A stretch of DNA of 64,000 bases from positions 62,001-126,000 of the forward strand of contig NZ_JBHSRI010000007.1 in NCBI RefSeq assembly GCF_042658845.1, given 5' to 3'. Below the pieces are notes generated by a model that saw only the letters and a program-made list of their open reading frames with translations, did no database searches and was not told the origin of the DNA. Source of the stretch: Paenisporosarcina macmurdoensis. GTDB lineage: Bacteria > Bacillota > Bacilli > Bacillales_A > Planococcaceae. A program made the position numbers and the translations under genes. Positions 42,144 through 52,600 of this stretch are shown piece after piece. Positions within the stretch are counted from its first letter, which is position 1, and each line of letters starts with the position of its first letter.

Positions 42144-43451
42144 CTAATTTGTGACTACATACTTATGAAGCAAAAGATAAACAATCGAACTACTAACAAA
42201 GATCAACATTCCAGGTGCTAACTCTTTAGGGATAATTAAGTATGCAATACTCATGATAGTAAAAGTAATAATAGCTGCTAGATTTAATTTATATGAGCCA
42301 CTGACCACATTTATGAGTTGATCTTCTGATATCGTCCGTTTTTTAATCCATAAATAATCTACGACTATAATTGCGGATAATGGAACTATACCCGCTCCTA
42401 AAATAGAGATAATAGAGGCTGCTTCAGTAGAAAGTCTTGGAAAACAACTGAGTATGATGCCGACTACACCAAATAATAAAGCACTTCTAATTCGTCCAAG
42501 AGCTGGCCACGTATTAAGTAAACTAAATCCACCCGTATAAGCATTGCCAATATTGATGGAAATCATGGCAAGCAACCCGCTAATCGTAATGAAAAGGCCG
42601 ACAAATGGACTATTTGTCACTTCGCTAAGCACTACAAATGGATTTGTGGATTGGAAATAAGCTGCCACTAAAGTTCCGATAAACGCAGTCATGAAATAAC
42701 CTGCTGTATTTCCAAGGAACATACCAGAGAAACCCTGACGTGCCGACTTAGCATAACGAGTCATATCGCTTGAAGCACTAACTCCAGAAACAAATTGGAC
42801 GAATGCTAAACTCATATAAAAGAAAAATACTCCCCAGTTCATGGTTGCATCAGGAGATGAATTCTCAATAGACACTGGGACTTCAGTGAAAATAACAAAG
42901 AGCATAAGACCTTGTCCGAGAATTAATATAGGCAAAAATAAGCGAGTCACTTTTTTGACAGCATCATACCCAACAAGAGCCAAGTAAGCCATCAGACTAG
43001 CAGTCAATATAGCTAGATACGTAAAAGGAATATGGAAATTGAAAAATTGAAAAATGACAGACTGCAGAATATAAGTCCCACCTATTGTTTGCACACTAAA
43101 CCAATATAATGAAGTTAGCACACGGATGGGTGACGCTATTTTTGTAGCGAGCCATGATCCTACAAAAGCACGCAAAATATATTGACCAGGAAGACCATAG
43201 AGAGCACCTGGAATTGAAAGCGCGGATACACATAAAAACGCTAAAATTGCTCCAATCCAAACCGCGGCAAAAGCAACTAACCAAGGCAGGTTTCCTTGCG
43301 TAACCGCTAATGCTGGAACTAAGAAGTTTCCAGCATTGACAGAGAATGCAAAAGCAATAATGGCATACTCTTTCCAAGTGGATTGTTTGAGAGTAGAAGG
43401 GACTGCTTCCAGTCCAAATTGTTCGAAATTTCGTTTATTCAACCTTGCCAT
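42144..43451 (-). CDS. NCS1-family nucleobase permease
   Basis: A 435-residue membrane protein with about twelve hydrophobic helices, most like cytosine/purine permeases of the NCS1 family (CodB group). It has a family-type N-terminus and helix 1 (YAIIAFAFSVNAGNFLVPA), helix 6 with SGVSASSDMTRYAKSARQGF, and helix 8 ISINIGNAYTGGFSLLNTWP. It probably imports a nucleobase with sodium or protons; which one cannot be read from sequence. The ATG at 43451 has only a weak AAGATGGTG ribosome site. No deaminase or salvage gene is adjacent. Confidence 0.8.
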   Translation of the reverse strand: MARLNKRNFEQFGLEAVPSTLKQSTWKEYAIIAFAFSVNAGNFLVPALAVTQGNLPWLVAFAAVWIGAILAFLCVSALSIPGALYGLPGQYILRAFVGSWLATKIASPIRVLTSLYWFSVQTIGGTYILQSVIFQFFNFHIPFTYLAILTASLMAYLALVGYDAVKKVTRLFLPILILGQGLMLFVIFTEVPVSIENSSPDATMNWGVFFFYMSLAFVQFVSGVSASSDMTRYAKSARQGFSGMFLGNTAGYFMTAFIGTLVAAYFQSTNPFVVLSEVTNSPFVGLFITISGLLAMISINIGNAYTGGFSLLNTWPALGRIRSALLFGVVGIILSCFPRLSTEAASIISILGAGIVPLSAIIVVDYLWIKKRTISEDQLINVVSGSYKLNLAAIITFTIMSIAYLIIPKELAPGMLIFVSSSIVYLLLHKYVVTN

Positions 43452-43617
43452 TTTTAATTCACACCATCTTTCAAAAAACTAAGTTATCTATTATTATTGT
43501 ATGGAAACATTTTTAAAGCCAATTCCTATTATATCTGATAGAATGGATTTGCTTTCATCAATTTATTACTATCATTTTTAAATAACTTTTTTACATAACA
43601 CACAGGAGGTTTTTTTA

Positions 43618-44730
43618 ATGAAAATTGGCGTACCTAAAGAAATTAAAAACAATGAAAATCGCGTAGCTATGACACCAGCAGGAGTTGTAAACTTATCGGT
43701 TTTCGGACATAAAGTACTTATTGAAACTGGAGCGGGTCTAGGTTCAGGTTTCACAGACGAAGCATACAAAACAGCAGGTGCTAAAATTGTTTCGACTAAA
43801 GAAGCATGGGCTTCTGATATGGTCATGAAAGTAAAAGAGCCGGTTGCTTCTGAATATGATTACTTCCATGAAGGATTAATCTTGTTCACATACCTACATT
43901 TAGCGCCAGAACCAGAATTAACGAAAGCGTTAGTGGATAACAAAGTAGTTGGAATTGCATATGAAACTGTACAACTTCCAAACAACTCATTACCATTATT
44001 AACACCAATGAGTGAAGTAGCGGGTCGTATGTCTACTCAAATTGGTGCACAATTCTTAGAAAAAATTCACGGTGGAATGGGTATCTTATTAGGTGGAGTA
44101 CCAGGAGTTTCTCGTGGTAAAGTTACAATTATTGGTGGCGGTATTGCTGGAACAAACGCAGCTCGTGTTGCAGTTGGAATGGGAGCAGAAGTTACAATCA
44201 TCGATTTAAGTCCTGATCGTCTTCGTCAATTAGAAGAATTATTCGGCCGCGATGTACAAACATTAATTTCAAATCCATTTAACATTGCAGAATCTGTGAA
44301 AGATTCGGATCTTGTTATTGGCGCTGTATTAATTCCTGGAGCGAAAGCACCAAAACTTGTAACTGAAGAAATGATCAAGTCAATGAAACCTGGATCTGTA
44401 GTAGTTGATATTGCTATTGACCAAGGTGGGATTTTCGAAAGTTCTGATCGTATTACGACTCACGATAACCCAACATATGTAAAACATGGCGTAGTGCATT
44501 ACGCAGTAGCAAATATGCCTGGAGCTGTACCACGTACATCAACTATGGCTTTAACAAACGTTACTGTTCCATATGCAGTGCAAATTGCAAACAAAGGATA
44601 TGCACGAGCTTGTTTAGATAACGGTGCATTACTAAAAGGACTTAACACATTAGACGGACATGTAACGTATCAAGCAGTAGCAGATGCACAAGGACTTCCA
44701 TACATTTCACCAGAAGAACTTTTAGCATAA
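43618..44730 (+). CDS. ald: Alanine dehydrogenase
   Basis: A 370-residue NAD-dependent enzyme that converts L-alanine to pyruvate and ammonia. It supports growth on alanine and sporulation in B. subtilis. The N-terminal KEIKNNENRVAMTPAGV, the substrate Lys in MVMKVKEP, the His in FTYLHLAPEPELT and the Rossmann motif IIGGGIAGTNAARVA are all present. CAGGAGG precedes ATG 43618. Codons are strongly biased, consistent with high expression. Monocistronic with a strong terminator. Confidence 0.97.
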   Translation: MKIGVPKEIKNNENRVAMTPAGVVNLSVFGHKVLIETGAGLGSGFTDEAYKTAGAKIVSTKEAWASDMVMKVKEPVASEYDYFHEGLILFTYLHLAPEPELTKALVDNKVVGIAYETVQLPNNSLPLLTPMSEVAGRMSTQIGAQFLEKIHGGMGILLGGVPGVSRGKVTIIGGGIAGTNAARVAVGMGAEVTIIDLSPDRLRQLEELFGRDVQTLISNPFNIAESVKDSDLVIGAVLIPGAKAPKLVTEEMIKSMKPGSVVVDIAIDQGGIFESSDRITTHDNPTYVKHGVVHYAVANMPGAVPRTSTMALTNVTVPYAVQIANKGYARACLDNGALLKGLNTLDGHVTYQAVADAQGLPYISPEELLA

Positions 44731-44733
44731 TTC

Positions 44734-44771
44734 AAAAACCCTTTTCGCCAAATGGTGAAAAGGGTTTTTTT
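44734..44771 (+). terminator. Intrinsic terminator of ald
   Basis: Stem AAACCCTTTTC/GAAAAGGGTTT followed by TTTTTT. Confidence 0.92.
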
Positions 44772-44839
44772 GATTTGCATACGACGCAATAGGATGTGTG
44801 GTGTTCGTCGCAACTATCCAATTTTCTCCTAATTTAAAG

Positions 44840-44878
44840 AAAGACCTGATTCGCATTTTTCGCGGATCAGGTCTTTCA
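44840..44878 (-). terminator. Intrinsic terminator of pepQ
   Basis: Stem AAAGACCTGATTCGC/GCGGATCAGGTCTTT; the A-rich left side gives a T run on the minus strand. Confidence 0.85.
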
Positions 44879-44889
44879 CTTCTATAAAA

Positions 44890-45990
44890 TTATGCGCTTG
44901 GAATGATAACCAATTCTTTTGGATACTTCGTTAATACTTCAACGCCATCTTTTGTTACGACAACATCGTCTTCGATGCGAACGCCAGTAATACTTGGATC
45001 ATAAATCCCAGGTTCAATCGTGAAGACCATGCCTTCGATTAACGCCATTTCATTATTACCTGTCACCGAAGGAAATTCATGTACTGAAATACCAAGACCA
45101 TGACCTAAACGATGCGTGAAGAATTCACCATATCCAGCTTGTGTAATCACATCACGTGCGATTTTATCTAAATCCATTGCACGGACACCAGGTTTGACGG
45201 CATCCACTGCAGCTTGTTCTGCTTTTTTTACAGTTTCATATACATCTTTTTGAGCATCAGAAGGTTCCCCGAATGAAACAGTACGCGTAATATCAGAACA
45301 ATATCCTTCGTAAATGACACCTAAATCAAATAACACGAAGTCGCCTTTTTGAATTTTGCGATCACCTGGTTTGCCGTGAGGGGAAGCCGTTTTTGGTCCA
45401 CTCAAAACCATCGTATCAAATGACATATGTGCAATTCCTTTTTTCTTTAGAGCAAGTTCGATAGCAGTCAGAATTTCTAGTTCGGTCTTGCCTTCAGCAA
45501 TTTCACTAACGCCGACTTCAATCGCATAATCTGCAAACTCAGCAGCTTTACGAAGAATATCTAGTTCACGTTCATCCTTAATTACTCGCATTGAATTTAA
45601 TTGATCATCTAATCGAGCAAATGAAGCTTGTGGGAATAATTCTTGAAGAGCCTCTAAACGTTCGACAGTCATATGTGATTTTTCTATTGCAAGTTGATTA
45701 ATCGTAATCCCCTTCGCAACAATTGCTTCTTTTAATAATTGCCAAGGTTGATCTGTATCTTGGTGACCTACAACGTCGAAAGCCCATCCAGCTTCTTTAG
45801 CATCCGGCACTTCCATTTTTGGACAAATCATAAGAGGTTCTGCATCTTTAAATATAACAACACCTAGTAAGCGTTCATGAGGGTTACTTCGGAATCCTGA
45901 AACGTAAAAAACATTATCCGGAGTTGTAATGAATGCAGCATCTAGATTGTTTTCGCTTAAATATGTTGATAATTGATTAATTTTAGTCAT
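44890..45990 (-). CDS. pepQ: M24-family Xaa-Pro peptidase
   Basis: A 366-residue cytoplasmic metallopeptidase (creatinase/prolidase fold) that cleaves Xaa-Pro bonds. The N-terminal creatinase-like domain reaches about residue 130. The five metal ligands are visible: FDLGVIYEGYCSDITRT (two Asp), HRLGHGLGISVHEFP (His), FTIEPGIY (Glu) and RIEDDVVV (Glu). AAAGGAG precedes ATG 45990. The neighbouring divergent gene is the YtkL-like hydrolase. Dipeptidase versus aminopeptidase activity cannot be decided from sequence. Confidence 0.9.
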   Translation of the reverse strand: MTKINQLSTYLSENNLDAAFITTPDNVFYVSGFRSNPHERLLGVVIFKDAEPLMICPKMEVPDAKEAGWAFDVVGHQDTDQPWQLLKEAIVAKGITINQLAIEKSHMTVERLEALQELFPQASFARLDDQLNSMRVIKDERELDILRKAAEFADYAIEVGVSEIAEGKTELEILTAIELALKKKGIAHMSFDTMVLSGPKTASPHGKPGDRKIQKGDFVLFDLGVIYEGYCSDITRTVSFGEPSDAQKDVYETVKKAEQAAVDAVKPGVRAMDLDKIARDVITQAGYGEFFTHRLGHGLGISVHEFPSVTGNNEMALIEGMVFTIEPGIYDPSITGVRIEDDVVVTKDGVEVLTKYPKELVIIPSA

Positions 45991-46094
45991 AATAGCTCTC
46001 CTTTTTAACTTTCTTCCATTAGCATATCAAAAAACAGGAGATTCGACATTCATAGCGAATAAATATTAGTATGAAGTAAAGGAGGTTGAACTAT

Positions 46095-46775
46095 ATGTAT
46101 GTATCTTTTCATGGACATTCTGTTGTTAAAATCAAAACAGGTGAGTATACAATATTAATCGACCCTTTCATTACAGGGAACGACTTAACCGATTTAGTTG
46201 CTGACAATGAGAAGCCAGACGTGATTTTATTAACACATGGTCATAATGATCATGTAGGTGATACAGTTGCTATCGCCAAAGCTAATGATGCACTCGTTGT
46301 AGCCCCATTTGAACTCGCTGAATACCTATCTTGGCAAGGAGTAAGAACGCATGCGTTACATATTGGTGGAGCAAGAGAATTCGAATTTGGCAAAGTAAAA
46401 TTAACACAAGCATTTCATGGATCAGCGTATATAACCGAAGAAAAGGAAATAATCTATACGGGTATGCCAGCAGGAATTTTGTTTACGGCAGAAGGTAAAA
46501 CCGTCTACCACGCTGGGGATACTTCCTTATTCGGTGATATGAAATTAATTGGAGAAAGAAATCAAATTGATTTAGCTTTCTTGCCAATCGGAGATAATTT
46601 CACAATGGGAATTGAGGATGCAGCATATGCAGTGGAATTATTAAATCCTCAAGCAGTTGTACCTGTTCATTACAATACGTTCCCTCCAATTAAACAAAAC
46701 CCACAGGACTTTAAAGATTTAGTCAAAGATGCGACAGTACACCTACTTAGCCCTGGCGATGGAATCCAATTATAA
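46095..46775 (+). CDS. ytkL: Metal-dependent hydrolase, UPF0173 (YtkL)
   Basis: A 226-residue metallo-beta-lactamase-fold protein. The metal site is THGHNDHVGD (about 50), followed by QAFHGSA, VYHAGDTSLF and VPVHYNTFP. This is the UPF0173 family, YtkL in B. subtilis, with no known substrate. ATG 46095 is preferred over TTG 46086: AAAGGAGG lies nine bases upstream and the length then equals the family's. ytoI follows after 110 bases in the same direction, as in B. subtilis. Confidence 0.9.
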   Translation: MYVSFHGHSVVKIKTGEYTILIDPFITGNDLTDLVADNEKPDVILLTHGHNDHVGDTVAIAKANDALVVAPFELAEYLSWQGVRTHALHIGGAREFEFGKVKLTQAFHGSAYITEEKEIIYTGMPAGILFTAEGKTVYHAGDTSLFGDMKLIGERNQIDLAFLPIGDNFTMGIEDAAYAVELLNPQAVVPVHYNTFPPIKQNPQDFKDLVKDATVHLLSPGDGIQL

Positions 46776-46886
46776 AAGTTGAATGCATGGAAAGTTACAA
46801 GCTTTCCGTGCATTTTTGTGTAATGAAAAATGGCTTGTTTGTGATACACTAACAATAGAACGATTGTTTGGGGAATAGGTGATTAA

Positions 46887-48194
46887 ATGGTTACAAAACA
46901 CGAACAAATATTGCAATATATTGAGTCTTTGCCTGTTGGAGATAAAATCTCTGTCAGACGAATCGCAAAAGAGCTCCACGTAAGTGAAGGGACAGCATAC
47001 CGAGCAATTAAAGAGGCTGAAACTCAACGCTATGTGAGCACAATTGAACGAGTGGGGACCATTCGAATTGAAAAGAAAAAGAAAGAAAATATCGAACGTT
47101 TAACGTTTGCTGAAGTTGTAAATATTGTGGATGGTCAGGTGTTAGGTGGGAAAAGTGGTTTACATAAAACGTTAACCAAGTTTGTCATCGGAGCTATGCA
47201 ATTAGAAGATATGATGCGTTATACAGATGCAGGCAGTCTACTCATTGTAGGAAATCGGGCAAAAGCCCATTTTACAGCTCTTAAAGCAGGGGCTGCAGTA
47301 TTGATTACTGGTGGATTTGAAGCTTCAGAATCTTTGAAAAAAGTGGCAGATGATTTAGAACTACCTATTATTTCAACAAGTTATGACACATTTACAGTTG
47401 CGACAATGATTAATCGTGCGATTTACGACCAGCTTATTAAAAAAGAAATCTTATTCATCGAAGATATTTATGTACCTTACCAAGAGACCGATTTTTTGCG
47501 TGCCAACGATTTTGTATCAGCGTATCATGAAAAAAATGCACAAACCTTGCATGCAGGCTTTCCTGTAATTGATGCAAACCACAAAGTTGCAGGTATCGTA
47601 ACAGCAAGAGATGTGATTGGAAAAGAACATAGCGAGTCGATTGAAAAAGTGATGACGAAAAATCCGATAACAGTGACCATGAAAACGAGTGTCGCTACTG
47701 CAGGACACCGAATGATTTGGGAAGGCATCGATTTAATGCCGGTTGTGAATGATCACGGTATTTTAGAAGGTGTCATAAGTCGTCAAGACGTTTTAAAAGC
47801 TCTACAATTAGCACAACGACAACCACAGCAAGGTGAAACAATTGATGATATCGTCAAAAATCAGATGAAAGTTTTACAAGAAGACGAACTCACAATAGAA
47901 TTTACGGTTACCCCACAAATGACCAATCAGTTTGGTGCTATTTCGTATGGAGCATTTACCACACTTTTAGCTGAAGTCGGTAATTATGCCCTAAAAAACA
48001 AAAAGCGTGGGGATAGTGTAGCTGAAAACATGACCATCTACTTTATAAAGCCTGTACAGATGGATAGTGTTTTGACAGTGCGACCAAATATTCTAGATAT
48101 GAGTCGGAAGTTTGTGAAAATGGAATTTGATGTGTTTAACGGCAATGTGTTGGTCGGAAAAGCTATGATGATGTTCCAATTATTAGAGAGATAA
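46887..48194 (+). CDS. ytoI: YtoI: HTH, DRTGG, CBS-pair and hotdog domain protein
   Basis: A 435-residue protein with four parts. Residues 1-65 are a GntR/DeoR-like winged helix (VRRIAKELHVSEGTAYRAIKEAE), 70-180 a DRTGG domain, about 190-310 two CBS motifs (VAGIVTARDVIGKE, LEGVISRQDVLKAL), and 330-435 a 4HBT-type hotdog domain (FGAISYGAFTTLLAEVGNYAL). This is the architecture of B. subtilis YtoI. The likely function is transcription control in response to an adenine nucleotide and perhaps an acyl-CoA; targets are unknown. No direct evidence for any ligand is present in sequence. Confidence 0.9.
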   Translation: MVTKHEQILQYIESLPVGDKISVRRIAKELHVSEGTAYRAIKEAETQRYVSTIERVGTIRIEKKKKENIERLTFAEVVNIVDGQVLGGKSGLHKTLTKFVIGAMQLEDMMRYTDAGSLLIVGNRAKAHFTALKAGAAVLITGGFEASESLKKVADDLELPIISTSYDTFTVATMINRAIYDQLIKKEILFIEDIYVPYQETDFLRANDFVSAYHEKNAQTLHAGFPVIDANHKVAGIVTARDVIGKEHSESIEKVMTKNPITVTMKTSVATAGHRMIWEGIDLMPVVNDHGILEGVISRQDVLKALQLAQRQPQQGETIDDIVKNQMKVLQEDELTIEFTVTPQMTNQFGAISYGAFTTLLAEVGNYALKNKKRGDSVAENMTIYFIKPVQMDSVLTVRPNILDMSRKFVKMEFDVFNGNVLVGKAMMMFQLLER

Positions 48195-48304
48195 GAAATG
48201 CACTATCTAGCTCACAACCGTCGCTTCTTGCTAAACATATCTAGACATAGCTATTCTAATTTCAAAGTGTATCTCGAAAAACGTAACCTTTCTTATATCG
48301 TAAG

Positions 48305-48340
48305 ATAAAAAAAGTGATGCTAAGTAGCATCACTTTTGAT
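48305..48340. terminator. Bidirectional terminator between ytoI and ytpI
   Basis: Stem AAAAGTGATGCTA/TAGCATCACTTTT, AG loop. Confidence 0.85.
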
Positions 48341-48638
48341 TTAAATGAAATTCTTCTTCTACAAATTGGCCATAATGTTTTGCGACTTTGTAATAATAAA
48401 CCATTGTCAACAATCCTATAACAATTAATACACCTGAAATGACATAAGTTAAAGTTGATGGGAATAAAGTTAATTGGTTAATACCAAAGAAAAATAACAA
48501 ACTTCCAAGTGCAATTAAAGCACGATTTGCATACCATTTTTTAGCGATAGGCAATTCATTTCGAAATTGTTTCGTTTTAAAGTAAAAATATAAAACAAAT
48601 GACAAAACTATTAAAACAACAAATAGTGAATTAAACAT
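48330..48638 (-). CDS. ytpI: YtpI-family small membrane protein
   Basis: A 102-residue membrane protein with three hydrophobic helices (FVVLIVLSFVLYFYF, ALIALGSLLFFFGINQL and YVISGVLIVIGLLTMVYY), homologous by pattern and location to B. subtilis YtpI. The longer open frame to 48734 is not used: ATG 48638 has AGGAGG six bases upstream. The function is unknown. It is divergent from nrnA, whose start lies about 95 bases away. Confidence 0.85.
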   Translation of the reverse strand: MFNSLFVVLIVLSFVLYFYFKTKQFRNELPIAKKWYANRALIALGSLLFFFGINQLTLFPSTLTYVISGVLIVIGLLTMVYYYKVAKHYGQFVEEEFHLNQK

Positions 48639-48732
48639 TGTAAACCTCCTGTAATAAAATGAAACTGTCATTATTGTATCGACATTTGCACTGAATTGCG
48701 AATCGTAATTATGAAAGGTGGAAGTAATATTC

Positions 48733-49668
48733 ATGAAGCGTCAAATCATAGACACAATATCTGCATACAAAACAATTATCATTCATCGACATGTTCGACC
48801 AGATCCGGACGCATATGGATCTTCAATGGGGTTAAAAGGAATTTTACAAGCGAGCTATCCTGACAAACAAATTTATGTAACAGGTGAGCATGAGGAAACG
48901 CTAAGTTTTCTTGACCATCCTGATCAAGTGACGGATGAGCAGTTCGAAGGAGCACTAGTTATTGTTACAGACACAGCTAATACGGAGCGCATAGATGACC
49001 AACGGTATAAATCGGGTGCATTCATCATTAAGATTGATCATCATCCAAATGACGATGCATACGGTGACTTGTTATGGGTAAACACGCAGGCAAGTTCAGC
49101 GAGCGAAATGATCTATGAATTATTTGAAGAAGGTAAAGCCAACGCCAATTGGAAAATGTCTGATGGGGCAGCTCGAATTCTGTTTGCTGGAATCGTAGGC
49201 GATACAGGACGCTTTATGTTTCAAAGTACAAGCAAAAAAACATTTGAAACGGTAGCCGATTTAATTACATATGACTTCGATCGTACAGAACTTTTTAATG
49301 GCATGTATGAAGTAGATAGAAATTTATTGCACTTACAAGGGCATATTTATCAACATTTCATTATGGATGAAAATGGAGCAGCTTTTATCAAATTGCCACT
49401 CAAAACACTAGAAGAGTTCGGTGTGACGGCAAGTGAAACTTCTCTATTAGTTGGCTCTCTTGGTAATGTCAAAGGAATTAAAGCTTGGATTATGTTCATT
49501 GAAGAAGAGGACCAAATTCGTGTTCGACTTCGTTCTAAAGGTCCAATCATTAATGAATTGGCTAAAGAATACAACGGTGGAGGTCATCCTCTTGCATCCG
49601 GAGCATCCGTATACTCGTGGGATACTGCAGATGAAGTAATTGCTAAGTTAAAGAAATTATGTCAGTAA
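48733..49668 (+). CDS. nrnA: Bifunctional oligoribonuclease / pAp phosphatase NrnA
   Basis: A 311-residue DHH-DHHA1 protein. NrnA degrades very short RNAs and dephosphorylates 3'-phosphoadenosine 5'-phosphate (YtqI in B. subtilis). DHH motifs: HRHVRPDPDAYGSS, VTDTANTERID, KIDHHPNDDAYG; the DHHA1 end has YNGGGHPLASGA. GTG 48718 is also possible, but ATG 48733 gives the family start and a better distance to AAAGGTGG. dnaE starts 22 bases after its stop, so they are cotranscribed. Confidence 0.93.
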   Translation: MKRQIIDTISAYKTIIIHRHVRPDPDAYGSSMGLKGILQASYPDKQIYVTGEHEETLSFLDHPDQVTDEQFEGALVIVTDTANTERIDDQRYKSGAFIIKIDHHPNDDAYGDLLWVNTQASSASEMIYELFEEGKANANWKMSDGAARILFAGIVGDTGRFMFQSTSKKTFETVADLITYDFDRTELFNGMYEVDRNLLHLQGHIYQHFIMDENGAAFIKLPLKTLEEFGVTASETSLLVGSLGNVKGIKAWIMFIEEEDQIRVRLRSKGPIINELAKEYNGGGHPLASGASVYSWDTADEVIAKLKKLCQ

Positions 49669-49690
49669 GTTGAAAGGAGGGGAAGGAACA

Positions 49691-52600
49691 ATGAATCCAG
49701 TTTATCCACAAGTAGGGACATCAGCCGATTTACTGAATAGTACGATTCGCTTGGAAGCATTAATTCCTTTCCTTCAAGAACAACAAGCGACTACGGTAGC
49801 CATTACAAATAAACGATTGTATGGTGTTTTGCCATTTTACCAAGCTGTCAAAAAAGCCGGTCTTCATCCAGTGATTGGCTTAACCTGCCAAATTGAAATC
49901 AGTGAAGAAAACAATGTTGAAGTACAAATTTATGCAAAATCAAATAGTGGTTATCAAAACTTATTGAAAATTAGTAGTGCACTAGAAGTAAAAGCACTTT
50001 CTGCACTGCCGCTCAAGTGGCTGCAAGCCTATAAACAAGATTGTTTAGTAGTGGTTACCACGTCAAATCAAACTTCACTAGAAGCGATGGGACCTATATT
50101 GGATGCATTAAAAAATTGCCTCGATTCACATCTTTTAGGTGGTATTGAAAGACCTGACGGAATGGTTGATCGTCATGAGAATGAATTTATTGATTTGTGT
50201 AAGAAAAGACAAATTCAATTAATGGCTACTCATCAAGCAAAATATGTATCTGCTAAAGATGCGTTTGCTTATGAAGTGGCACAAGCGATTGCGAATGGTG
50301 TGAAATTAAACGATTCACATCGACAGAAGCCTCTTCATGAACATCATTATTTACCTACGCGTGAACAATGGATTGAATGGTTCGCAGATCATCCTGAATG
50401 GCTGCAACAGGCAGAGCAAAGTCTCCAAAGTTGTCGTGTTGAACTCGTTACGAACCACCTACATATGCCGAAATTCCCTGTGCCGGAAAATGTCCTTACG
50501 AAAGACCTATTACGCGAAAAATGTATCAATGGTCTAGAAACACGTTTAGTAGAATTTAATGAACTGTATAAAGAACGTCTTGAAATGGAGCTCAATGTCA
50601 TCAATCAAATGGGTTATGCAGATTACTTTTTGATTGTGGCAGACTTTATGGAGTATGCAAAAAACAACCAGATTTTAACGGGTCCTGGTCGTGGATCTTC
50701 TGCAAGTTCACTTGTTGCATATTCCTTATTCATTACACATGTAGACCCACTTGAATACGGATTATTGTTTGAGCGTTTCTTAAACCCTGAACGAATTTCT
50801 ATGCCCGATATTGATATCGATTTTGCAGATCATCGTCGACATGAAGTTATTCAATACGTAGCAAAGAAATACGGCAATTCTCATGTGGCGCAAATCGTAA
50901 CGTTTGGTACATTATCTGCAAAAGCAGCAGCAAGAGATGTGGCTCGCGTATTCGGATTTGATAGCTCTGTTCTTGACATGATATCAAAACAACTGCCAAA
51001 TAAACCTGGCATTTCCTTCGAAGAAGCAGTTAATAGCTCTCACAACTTAAAAAAATGGATTGAACTTGATTCAATGCATCAAAAATGGTTTGACATTGTG
51101 AAAGAGCTTGAAGGATTACCTAGGAATGCCTCAACACATGCTGCAGGAGTTGTCTTATCTCCAGTTCCATTAGTGGACCTGTTACCGATTGAAGAAGGAC
51201 AAGACGGTATTTATTTAACCCAGTGGCCGATGAAAGAAGTTGAGCAAAGCGGTTTACTGAAGATGGACTTTCTAGGATTACGAAATTTAACAATTCTTGA
51301 GAGAATCCGCACGATGATTTGGTTTGATCAAAATAAGTGGCTAGATTTTGAGAAAATCCCTCTTCACGATAAAGAAACATTTAAACTTCTTCAACAAGGT
51401 GACACAACAGGGGTATTTCAATTAGAATCAGACGGAATGAGACAAGCGTTACGTGATATTAAACCAACTCATTTTCTTGATATCGTGGCAGTTAATGCCT
51501 TGTATCGACCTGGTCCGATGGATAATATTCCAACCTATAAACGTCGAAAGCATCATGAAGAAAAAACAGTATATGTACATCCCATGCTCGAACCCATCTT
51601 AAAAGAAACGTACGGCGTTATTGTATACCAAGAACAAATCATGCAAATTTCTTCGAAAATGGCTGGTTTTTCTTTCGGGGAATCTGATATTTTAAGACGT
51701 GCCGTAAGTAAGAAGAATCGACAAGTTCTAGACGAGCAACGCCAACACTTCGTTGAACGTGCACAACGCAATGAATTTACGAAAGAAGAAGCAAATGAAG
51801 TATATGATTTAATCGTTCGTTTTGCTGATTATGGCTTTCCCAAAAGTCATGCAGTTGCATACAGTTTAATTTCCTATCAAATGGCGTATTTAAAAGTCCA
51901 GTATCCTGCCTATTTTTATGCATCTTTATTAACTGCTGCAATGGGTAATCAAGAAAAAATCATGCGTTTAATACAAGAAGTAAAAAACCATAATATTTCC
52001 CTCTTGCCTCCTTCCATACACAAAAGCAGTTTAACATTTCGTGTAGAAAACGGAGCCATCCGCTTTGGGTTATCTGCAGTGAAAGGGGTTTCCAATGTCT
52101 TTTTAAGAGCGTTAATGGAAAACCGCAAACATCAAAAGCCAGTATGGCAAGATGTTTTTGAGTTAGCAGCGAGTTTATCTGCGGAACAATTCTCTCGAAA
52201 ACAAGTTGAACCGTTAATAAAGGCAGGAGCACTCGATGGTTTTGGGCAGGATCGAGCAACTTTATTGGCTACTCTTGATGCAGCCGTTCAATATGCAGAA
52301 TTAGTACGACCGAATGTGGAGCACGATTTATTTGATGGAGATGTTCTTTCTTTTGGTAAGCCGAAGTATGTGAAAAATACGGAGATGCCAGAAATGATAA
52401 AACTTCAATTCGAACGAGAAATTTTAGGGTTGTATATGTCTAATCACCCTGTGGAACGATGGAAAAAGGAATTACAGATTCAGACAACCTCAATTCAAGA
52501 CATTAAAAATAAGAGTAATGGGCAAGCCGTTGTCATTATTGGCATGATTGAAGAGATTCGTAGGATTCGTACTAAAAAAGGAGAGTCGATGGCATTTGTT